Shown here piece by piece: positions 16,565-23,258 of a stretch of 50,430 bases of DNA. Every line of letters begins with the position of its first letter. Position 1 is the stretch's first letter. Source of the stretch: UBA3263 sp964554665 (GTDB taxonomy: Bacteria > Bacteroidota > Bacteroidia > Bacteroidales > Muribaculaceae); the NCBI GenBank assembly GCA_964554665.1, contig CAZKPP010000009.1, positions 1 through 50,430 on the forward strand, read 5' to 3'. The translations under genes and the position numbers were made by a program. The notes beneath the pieces are model-generated. The model had not been told where the DNA came from. It saw only the letters and a program-made list of their open reading frames with translations, and searched no databases.

Positions 16565-18898
16565 TCAGAAGCGGTATGAAACGCCGGCGGCGAAGCGGGC
16601 GGCCGCTGCCATGCGGTTATCATACTGCAGCCCTTCCGGCATCAGACGTCCGGCCCAGAACGATGCGCCGGGTTCGATGTGAACGTCGAGGTTGTAGTAG
16701 GGGAGGGTATAGCGGAACTGGATGCCGCCGTAGGTCATCAGGCCGGTGGTTTTGCGGCCGGTGGGGCTGATGCCCACGCCGGCACCAACGGCACCGATAA
16801 TATGGAAGCGGCGGTCGGGGTCGCCGTCGAACCACGAAGTCAGGTTAAGCAGATAATCGAGGTGGGCGCTGCCGAGATAGGTCTTGGAACCCGAGTGGCG
16901 ATAGGGTGCCCAGTCGCTGGAATACACTGCGCGGGCGCCGGAAACGCGGCTGAACCAGTAGCCGACGTTAACGTCAAGAACGCCGGAGGCATCGCCTTCA
17001 ACAGACCGGTTGGTTGCGTGGCGCATGGTGCCGCCGAAGTAAACTGCCGGGCCGCCGCTGACGCCTACGAAGAAGCGATGGTCGCCGTAGGGGGTCTCGG
17101 AAATGTGGCCGCGCTGGCCATAGGCGGAACCCAGACGGTAGCGCACGCCAACGTTGGCGCGGAATTCGGTGGTCCAGAGGCGGCCGCTGTTATGATACGA
17201 CTCGTAGGGCACGTCGGTGGCAATTGCCGTGGGCTCTACGTAGATGTCGAGGAAGTCGTTGATGCGGAACGATGCCTGCAGGCCGGCCTTAACGCCGTAG
17301 GTGTACGACAGCGGGCCCTGGTGGTTGGCCATGCCGCCAAACATACCCACCAGGAACTGGAGGTCAAACAGGCGGTCGGGGTCGTAGCCATACATGGCTG
17401 TGGTTATGCTCGACAGGTAGTCGATATGGGCTGTGGCGTCGAGCGAGTAGGGGAAACGGGGGAAGGCGTCGGCATTAACCGAGAAACGCCAGCTCGAAAT
17501 CGGGGTGAAGCGTTTGCCGAAACCTACCATCAGGTCGCCGCCCGAGCCTACGCCGCCGCGGAAGCGGTAGGCATAGCCTGCGCCGGCGGTGACGAACCAT
17601 TTTTTGATTTCGTCGGAGTCATAGAGATCGTAGCTGTCGGAGTGCAGGCGGCTGAAGCTGCCGGTGTTGTAGCGCACGCCGAGTTCCACAGCGGCCATGG
17701 GCGAGTACTTCTTTTCCAGACGGTCGCAAAACTCGCGGTTTACGAAATAAACCTGCGGGTGGAGGGTCAGCGCCCAGTTGTCGGTCAGGCGGAACACGCC
17801 GGTCAAACCGGCGCTGACTGCCGGCGATATGGAGTGATGCTTTTTATAGCGGGCAATGGCGCCGCCGACACCAACGTTCATCATAACGTTAAAGAACTGG
17901 TCGGGGCGGTAGCCGCCAAAGGCGTTGTCGAAGTTGAGAACGTAGTCGAGGGTGCTCAGGGCAAAATAGCCTTTGTTGCCGAACTTGTCGGCGTTCTGGA
18001 GGCCGTAGGCAATGTTCCACTGAATGCCCGAGGTCGACGAGAACATCTTGCCGGCATATACCCGCGACGCGAAGTTGTTGAGCATATAAGCTTCGCGCGG
18101 GAATGACCACACGCCGGCTTCGGCGCCGAAATAGAGGTTGTCGTCGTTGATCTGCTGAAAGTCGGAGGAGCCGTTGGCGCGATATTTGCCGTAGAGGAGC
18201 TTATAGCCGAGGCCGACGTTGAGGGTGGCGTAGGTTCTGAAGCGATAGTAACCATATTCGCTGTCGAAGTTATATTTGGTGCGGGTCAACACCGACAGGC
18301 GGGGCTCAACGTAGAGATACATTGCCGGGTTAACGTTGAAGCGGGCCTGGAACGATGCGCCGAGGCCCACGCTGCCATGCCACTCTTTGGATTTGTGGAT
18401 GGAATAGGGCATGCGTATCATCTGAACCTCGGGGCCAACGGTACCGATCAGCTCAAACATGCGGTCGGGTTTGTAGCCGCGGAGCAGGTTGGTGAGGTGG
18501 AGGGTATAGTCAACGTGGCCAGAAACGAAGCATGCGCGGCTGAAGCCTTTTTCAACCGGCAGCACACCGGCCGCACCCATCAGGCGGATGCCGTGAACGG
18601 GGGTAATCCAGCTGCCAACCTGGGCATTGAGGTCCATGCCGGGTTTAAGCACCTGAATGTAGTTGTCGCCTTTCATCGACAGGCCGAAACCGCCGCCAAT
18701 ATAGATGTGCTTGAAGAATCCGCGCTCATCTTCGGGAAACGAGGGGTTGCCCAGCGGCTTCTGCAAGACATGCTCAATACCGTTGACGCCGGATGAAGGA
18801 AATGCCGAGAGGTCGTATGTGTTTTCCTTTGCATACACCGAAGCCGATGACCCTACGATCATCAGCACCGGCAATAATACTTGAATTATAGTTCTCAT
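16565..18898 (-). CDS. Outer-membrane protein of four tandem beta-barrel-like modules
   Basis: 777 residues from ATG 18898 (the frame opens two codons earlier at a TTG). Signal peptide MRTIIQVLLPVLMIVGSSASVYA. The mature part contains four repeats of about 175 residues. Each starts with an aromatic/Gly strand (HIYIGGGFGLS, NLYFGAEAGVW, KWFVTAGAGYAY, HRFFVGVSGGPA) and carries the anchor H.DY.L..T....GY.PDR.F: HVDYTLHLTNLLRGYKPDR (about 126), TLDYVLNFDNAFGGYRPDQ (about 315), HIDYLSSITTAMYGYDPDR (about 490) and HLDYLLNLTSWFDGDPDRR (about 676). Each ends in alternating strands, and the protein ends in YRF, like an OMP beta-signal. No named family recognised. It is last in an operon with an OmpA-domain protein and a DUF3575 protein. 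Confidence 0.75.
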   Translation of the reverse strand: MRTIIQVLLPVLMIVGSSASVYAKENTYDLSAFPSSGVNGIEHVLQKPLGNPSFPEDERGFFKHIYIGGGFGLSMKGDNYIQVLKPGMDLNAQVGSWITPVHGIRLMGAAGVLPVEKGFSRACFVSGHVDYTLHLTNLLRGYKPDRMFELIGTVGPEVQMIRMPYSIHKSKEWHGSVGLGASFQARFNVNPAMYLYVEPRLSVLTRTKYNFDSEYGYYRFRTYATLNVGLGYKLLYGKYRANGSSDFQQINDDNLYFGAEAGVWSFPREAYMLNNFASRVYAGKMFSSTSGIQWNIAYGLQNADKFGNKGYFALSTLDYVLNFDNAFGGYRPDQFFNVMMNVGVGGAIARYKKHHSISPAVSAGLTGVFRLTDNWALTLHPQVYFVNREFCDRLEKKYSPMAAVELGVRYNTGSFSRLHSDSYDLYDSDEIKKWFVTAGAGYAYRFRGGVGSGGDLMVGFGKRFTPISSWRFSVNADAFPRFPYSLDATAHIDYLSSITTAMYGYDPDRLFDLQFLVGMFGGMANHQGPLSYTYGVKAGLQASFRINDFLDIYVEPTAIATDVPYESYHNSGRLWTTEFRANVGVRYRLGSAYGQRGHISETPYGDHRFFVGVSGGPAVYFGGTMRHATNRSVEGDASGVLDVNVGYWFSRVSGARAVYSSDWAPYRHSGSKTYLGSAHLDYLLNLTSWFDGDPDRRFHIIGAVGAGVGISPTGRKTTGLMTYGGIQFRYTLPYYNLDVHIEPGASFWAGRLMPEGLQYDNRMAAAARFAAGVSYRF

Positions 18899-18919
18899 CT
18901 TCAATCTTTTTCAGTCAAA

Positions 18920-21211
18920 TCATTCTTCGGTTTCCAGGTTAGACTGCGACTCTAAGCCTTGTTTCAGCGACTCTTCGCGTTCAGCTTCGCGGGCTTCCTC
19001 TTCGGCCCATTCTTTGAGTCGGTTATCAGCCAAGGGGAGAAGGTCGTTAACGTCGGCATCGCGTTCAGCCTTTTCTCTCATCGAAGGGTCGAGCTTAATA
19101 GCCATTGCAAGATAGTCGGGAGCATAGTCCATGGCATCTTCGTCATCTTTGTTGCGGTTGGCGGCCATGGCCTTAAGATAGTTTTCAATGGCGGAGTCGC
19201 CGAGGTTTTGAGCCAGACGCCAAGCGGCTTTGTTGCGCTCCATCGTCAGGTATACAACCACGCGGTTGATGGGGTTGTCCTTACAGATTTCTTCAACTAC
19301 GTCTTCGCTGAAGTCTTCGTTGAGCACGCGATAGTATGCAATAGCCTTGGCGGCACGAGGTTCGGTTTTAAATCTGCTCAATACAGAGTTGGCGATATCG
19401 AATTTGCGCAGCATCAGCGCGCCAACAGCGTAGTTATATTTCATTACGAAAGGTATACGGCTGTCGTTCAGACGATCCTCGCGGGTTTTGTCGAAATAGG
19501 GGCTCAACATTTCAAACGGGTTCTCACCCTTTTCGAGCATAACGGTCGACAGGTCGGTGGCGGCCGGAACGAAGTGGTTGGTAGAGTTGGTGTAGGGGAA
19601 TAACTCAACCGACTTACGCAGAACGCCTTCGCGCTCGGTGCTGTCGAGCATGTTATATAAGCGGAACAGGTTGTACTTAACCAGGCGTCGGGGGTCGCGG
19701 GCATATTCCTGACGGATTTCGTCGTCTGTGAGCTCACGCCACTTTTCAGCGGTGATGGTATAGGTTACGCGGCGCAGGCGGGGGAGATATGTATCGGTAA
19801 TCAACGGACGATAGAAAGGCAGTCGCGAAATTGCGCGGAACTGGGCGTCCATGTTGTCGTTATTCTCGATAATCTCCTGGATCTGTGCGGCTTCTTCAAA
19901 CAGGCTGTCGGCCTGCATCATCTTAACAACCTCATCCCACGAAGCAACTGCAGCATCGGAAGAACGGTCAACGCCGCGCAGACGGTCTTTAGGAATCGAG
20001 CGGATAATCATATCCATTGCCGAGCGCATACGGTCGTTGGCGAGTTTAACGTTAGTCTGGTGCGAACCTTCAGGCGACGAGTAACCAAACACGCGGATGG
20101 CCTTGAGCTTGGTGTCGGGGTCGTCTAAGAGTTCATAGAGGTCTTTTTCAAATTTTGCCAATTCGGCGGCGTTGTCGCCGAGTTCGGGGTCTAGATAGGC
20201 TTTACCAACGGGGAAGGTAAGGTTCATTTCGCCCTCGGTGTTGAGCGAGTCACGCGCAGCGTTCGGGGCAACCTTGTCGCGTTCTTCGTCGGTCATTTCC
20301 AGCGGCGGAATCTTGTAGGAGAGGAACTGCAAGGGGTTTTGTGCACCTTCGCGAATAATGTTTGTATCGGCAAAGGTTACGCGCTTATAGTCTTCAATCG
20401 AACGGATTGCGATTTGAATAACATAATCGGTCGGGTCTTCGAGATAAACGGAGTCCTGAACAATTATAATGGTGTCTTTATCGAAAGGAACAATGTGCTG
20501 ATAAGGGGTCAGCGGGTCAACGGACTTGTCCCAATCGTGCATACGCTCCTGAGTGATTGCATATTCGTCGTGGTCAACAACAACCGGAGCCGTGTAGATA
20601 ATATGATTGCGGGTTTTGTTGAGAATTACGGGCTGGAAAATTTCGCGACGAGCGTCCTTGAAGTGGTTCTTACGCTTTTTCAGGTCGTTCTTGTAATTCT
20701 CCTTTTGTTTTCTGCGGAACTCAAGATTGGTGTTCCACACCGGTTTGGTAACCGATTTTTTAATCTGAACGGCGTTTTCAATCATCAGGTAATTGCCTTT
20801 AATTCTCAGGCGGCCTTTGTCGATAGGAATTGGCGAAGCATTACCCACAACGGTTTGTTCTTTAAGAGTAATACCCGAAGATTTCGGTTCGATATATGTT
20901 TTAATTTTGAATTGGTCGTCGACTTTAACAACATACTTCTGCATATCATACTCCGAGTCTTCGTCGGTGTAGAAAACGAGTATACCGTTGGAGTCGGCCT
21001 TAACGGTGAAGAAGCCGTCATCGTCGGTAGAGCCGATAGGCTTAATGCCGTCGGGGTATTTGTCAAAATCTTGGTCGTAGATGTAGACGCCAACGGCCGG
21101 AACACCTTTACCACGGACCATAACCGTACCCTCAATAGTGATAATACGTGCGTAGGCCGACATCACGGAGATTACGGCCAGAGCGAAGCATATAATGAGT
21201 TTTTTGAGCAT
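18920..21211 (-). CDS. OmpA-domain envelope protein with N-terminal carboxypeptidase-regulatory-like domain
   Basis: 763 residues. Signal peptide MLKKLIICFALAVISVMSAYA, then a beta-sandwich of the carboxypeptidase-regulatory type (ITIEGTVMVRGKGVPAVGVY ... GFFTVKADSNGILVFY). A charged middle region follows (residues about 150-200, many Lys/Arg). Residues about 330-420 hold an OmpA-like peptidoglycan-binding fold: LTFPVGKAYLDPELGDN and IRVFGYSSPEGSHQTNVKLA. The C-terminal half is helical, TPR-like, ending in an acidic tail. This architecture, next to a DUF3575 protein, recalls the accessory proteins of Bacteroidales fimbrial (FimA/Mfa-type) loci, but no fimbrillin gene is present. It may tether the envelope complex to peptidoglycan. 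Base composition of its 5' half is visibly more AT-rich than its neighbours. Confidence 0.75.
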   Translation of the reverse strand: MLKKLIICFALAVISVMSAYARIITIEGTVMVRGKGVPAVGVYIYDQDFDKYPDGIKPIGSTDDDGFFTVKADSNGILVFYTDEDSEYDMQKYVVKVDDQFKIKTYIEPKSSGITLKEQTVVGNASPIPIDKGRLRIKGNYLMIENAVQIKKSVTKPVWNTNLEFRRKQKENYKNDLKKRKNHFKDARREIFQPVILNKTRNHIIYTAPVVVDHDEYAITQERMHDWDKSVDPLTPYQHIVPFDKDTIIIVQDSVYLEDPTDYVIQIAIRSIEDYKRVTFADTNIIREGAQNPLQFLSYKIPPLEMTDEERDKVAPNAARDSLNTEGEMNLTFPVGKAYLDPELGDNAAELAKFEKDLYELLDDPDTKLKAIRVFGYSSPEGSHQTNVKLANDRMRSAMDMIIRSIPKDRLRGVDRSSDAAVASWDEVVKMMQADSLFEEAAQIQEIIENNDNMDAQFRAISRLPFYRPLITDTYLPRLRRVTYTITAEKWRELTDDEIRQEYARDPRRLVKYNLFRLYNMLDSTEREGVLRKSVELFPYTNSTNHFVPAATDLSTVMLEKGENPFEMLSPYFDKTREDRLNDSRIPFVMKYNYAVGALMLRKFDIANSVLSRFKTEPRAAKAIAYYRVLNEDFSEDVVEEICKDNPINRVVVYLTMERNKAAWRLAQNLGDSAIENYLKAMAANRNKDDEDAMDYAPDYLAMAIKLDPSMREKAERDADVNDLLPLADNRLKEWAEEEAREAEREESLKQGLESQSNLETEE

Positions 21212-21222
21212 TTTTCAACAGA

Positions 21223-21792
21223 TTAGTTAAATACGTAACCAAACGATAGTCCGAACCTGATGGGCACGGGGAGCACATGGCGATAGTTCGCCTTGCCGGG
21301 ACAGTTGGCCGCCCCTTTGTAGTTATAGGCATGGATGCTGGCGAGGCCCACACCGATTTCTGCTTCCATATTCCAGTGTTTCGACAGCACCCAGGCGTAG
21401 CCGTAGCTAAAGCCGAGGCCTACGGCGTCGCCCTTGATATAGCGTTCTTTGAACTGCAGCGAGTAGGCGCCGGCGGTGCAGCTCAGGGCCACGAAATGGC
21501 GGGCCATCGGGCGGTTAAACCAGTAGCGCAATTCAGGTTCTACGCGGAAGTTTGCGGCCTTGAAACCACCCAGATCCTTGCTGATAGGATTCATGGCCAG
21601 GCCGATCTGGAGCGACAGAACTCGGCTGAGTCGGGCTTCGTAGGTTAGGTTAGGGGTTAATATCAAATACTCAACCGTATTGGTTTTTAAAGCCATACGT
21701 TGAGCCTTTGCTTCAGGTGATGAGAACACAAAGCATAATAGCAACGGTATAAGCACTAATTTTGCCCGTTGTAATAATGATGGAATGTGCAT
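21223..21792 (-). CDS. DUF3575 outer-membrane protein
   Basis: 189 residues from ATG 21792; the upstream extension is AT-rich leader. Signal peptide MHIPSLLQRAKLVLIPLLLC...EAKAQ. The mature sequence begins RMALKTNTVEYLILTPNLTY, the typical DUF3575 opening, and continues as an eight-to-ten-strand small barrel (VEPELRYWFNRPMARHFVAL, GLGFSYGYAWVLSKHWNMEA, ending FGLSFGYVF). DUF3575 proteins are found at Bacteroidales fimbrial and OmpA-type envelope loci; their biochemical role is unknown. It is the first gene of the operon, with 11 bases to the OmpA-domain gene, and has a clear -7 box in front. Confidence 0.85.
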   Translation of the reverse strand: MHIPSLLQRAKLVLIPLLLCFVFSSPEAKAQRMALKTNTVEYLILTPNLTYEARLSRVLSLQIGLAMNPISKDLGGFKAANFRVEPELRYWFNRPMARHFVALSCTAGAYSLQFKERYIKGDAVGLGFSYGYAWVLSKHWNMEAEIGVGLASIHAYNYKGAANCPGKANYRHVLPVPIRFGLSFGYVFN

Positions 21793-21821
21793 AAAGTATA
21801 AGAATAGATAGAAATCGGGCG

Positions 21822-21829
21822 CAAAGGTA
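21822..21829 (-). promoter_or_regulatory. -7 box (TACCTTTG) of the DUF3575-OmpA-OMP operon
   Basis: TACCTTTG on the minus strand matches TAnnTTTG and lies 29 bases before the ATG at 21792. A TTG with 22-base spacing could be the -33 element. Confidence 0.7.
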
Positions 21830-22243
21830 CGAATTTTTTTCGTAATTTCCACAACAAAATCAAATTTTCCAAAAAAAATTTACACCTAACTCGGTGATTT
21901 GCCGTTTTTCATAGGGCCGAGGCCAGCCAAATTCGTTGCGTTTGGGGGTGGGACATGCGATATCGTGCCGATTTTTTGCGTTGGGGCCACCGCCGATAAT
22001 GTAAACCGCGTTCACATTGGGCCGAGGCCCAACGCTACATCTCTGCCGGCCCGCTCCGCGGGCCTTTGCGGGGTGGGGGGTGCGACAAAGACCCGCGGAG
22101 GCGGGTCGGCGGAACGGTAGCGTAGGGCCTCGGCCCTACGACCACGCGCCCACCAACCCCGATTTGGTCGCGAAGCCTCCCCCTTGCGGGGAGAGCTGAG
22201 CGCCAAAATTTTTTTCGCGGATTTTTGGGCCGCCGAGCCAATG

Positions 22244-22453
22244 TAAACCCGGCTCAGCTCTCCCCGCTCGCCGTTGGCTCGGGGGAGGCTTCGCCACGTT
22301 TTGGGGGATGGGGCGGGCCGCGTTCACATTGGGCCAAGGCCCAACGCTACATCTCTGCCGGCCCGCTCCGCGGGCCTTTGCGGTGGTAGGGGTACGACAA
22401 AGACCCGCGGATGCGGGTCGGCGGAACGGTAGCGTAGGGCCTCGGCCCTACGA
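22244..22453. repeat. Perfect 210-bp direct repeat, left copy
   Basis: Identical base for base to 23024-23233, on the other side of the IS200-like gene. It includes the spacer with the inverted CTCAGCTCTCCCC arm and most of one REP-like module. Confidence 0.95.
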
Positions 22454-22549
22454 CCACGCGCCACCACCAACCCCCATTTGGTCGCGAAGCCTCCCCCTTG
22501 CGGGGAGAGCTGAGCGCCAATTTTTTTCGCGGATTGTGGGGGAATTGCT

Positions 22550-22557
22550 TAAATTTG
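22550..22557 (+). promoter_or_regulatory. -7 box (TAAATTTG) of the IS200-like gene
   Basis: TAAATTTG matches TAnnTTTG; the ATG at 22562 begins 4 bases later, so the transcript would be leaderless. No convincing -33 TTTG. Confidence 0.55.
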
Positions 22558-22561
22558 CGTT

Positions 22562-23026
22562 ATGAAATCGTTGTCGCAGATGAACGTAATGGTTGTGTTT
22601 GCCGTGAAATACCGTATATCGGTGTTTCCCAAACCGTTTCGACAATCATTATACGATAAATTGGGCATTATAATCAATGAATACGGATGCGGGTCATATC
22701 CCATTGCAATTGGTGGCACCGGCGACCATGTCCACATTTTTCTGCGTCTGTCGCCAAAGATTGCCCTCGAAACCTTGGTTCGCGAAATAAAATCGCGCAG
22801 TTCGAGGTGGTTAAACAATCTGCCGGAAAGTCGCGGCAGGTTTGAATGGCAACGCGGCTATGGCGCGTTCAGCTATTCGCAATCGGCGCGGCAAAACGTA
22901 ATTGATTATATCGCCAACCAAGAAAAGCACCATGAGCGCATTTCGTTTCGCGAAGAGGTCGACCGCTTTTTCGCATTATACGGCATAACCCCCGACCCCC
23001 GCGACCTCCCCGAAGAGCTGATATAA
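22562..23026 (+). CDS. IS200-like (HUH, Y1) transposase embedded in REP repeats
   Basis: 154 residues, full length for a TnpA/IS200 single-domain transposase. The opening MNVMVVFAVKYRISVF is typical; the HUH motif is GDHVHIF (His56, His58) and the catalytic tyrosine is Tyr116 in NVIDYIANQEKHH with Gln120. It would nick single-stranded DNA at hairpins through a 5' phosphotyrosine link. There is no tnpB. The stop codon TAA at 23024-23026 is formed by the first three bases of the right 210-bp repeat. REP-like palindromes on both sides suggest that it works on, or has spread, these palindromes. Base composition is a little lower in G+C than the surrounding repeats. Confidence 0.85.
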   Translation: MKSLSQMNVMVVFAVKYRISVFPKPFRQSLYDKLGIIINEYGCGSYPIAIGGTGDHVHIFLRLSPKIALETLVREIKSRSSRWLNNLPESRGRFEWQRGYGAFSYSQSARQNVIDYIANQEKHHERISFREEVDRFFALYGITPDPRDLPEELI

Positions 23027-23233
23027 ACCCGGCTCAGCTCTCCCCGCTCGCCGTTGGCTCGGGGGAGGCTTCGCCACGTTTTGGGGGATGGGGCGGGCCG
23101 CGTTCACATTGGGCCAAGGCCCAACGCTACATCTCTGCCGGCCCGCTCCGCGGGCCTTTGCGGTGGTAGGGGTACGACAAAGACCCGCGGATGCGGGTCG
23201 GCGGAACGGTAGCGTAGGGCCTCGGCCCTACGA
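23024..23233. repeat. Perfect 210-bp direct repeat, right copy
   Basis: Identical to 22244-22453. Its first three bases supply the stop codon of the transposase gene. It ends with a truncated REP-like module (23098-23233) lacking the GCGAAGCCTCCCCC arm, directly before the end of mutS. Confidence 0.95.
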
Positions 23234-23258
23234 ACGAGCGCCAAATTTTTTTTACGGA

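Larger units (their letters stand above)
21853..22561. repeat. REP-like palindrome cluster upstream of the IS200-like gene
   Basis: This non-coding stretch holds two copies of one module, 22006-22223 and 22318-22537, differing at a few positions. Each contains short hairpins: GGGCC-AGGCCC, GCCCGCTCCGCGGGC, GACCCGCGGATGCGGGTC, TAGGGCCTCGGCCCTA. Between them lies a spacer (22244-22317) whose GCTCAGCTCTCCCCG...GGGGGAGGCTTCGC is the inverted counterpart of GCGAAGCCTCCCCC...GGGGAGAGCTGAGC at 22170-22200. No real gene lies here: open frames are G/C-rich shadows of the palindromes. The arrangement is that of a REP/BIME cluster serving a REP-associated transposase. Nothing recognisable was seen in 21853-22005 beyond AT-rich promoter sequence and degenerate repeat pieces. 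Confidence 0.8.

Noticed and set aside
16679..18106. 475-residue plus-strand open frame
   Set aside because: Antisense of the four-module outer-membrane protein; periodicity only mirrors its repeats.
16565..21792. Complete fimbrial (FimA/Mfa) locus
   Set aside because: Only DUF3575 and OmpA-type accessory proteins are present; no fimbrillin with a lipoprotein leader and Arg-gingipain-type site was found.
22012..22645. Several 60-85-residue open frames on both strands in the REP cluster
   Set aside because: They run through palindromic repeats, are Pro/Arg/Gly-rich, and the same peptide recurs in both 210-bp copies.
21999..23233. CRISPR array
   Set aside because: Repeats are long (210 bp), palindromic, irregularly spaced and few; there are no uniform spacers and no cas genes.
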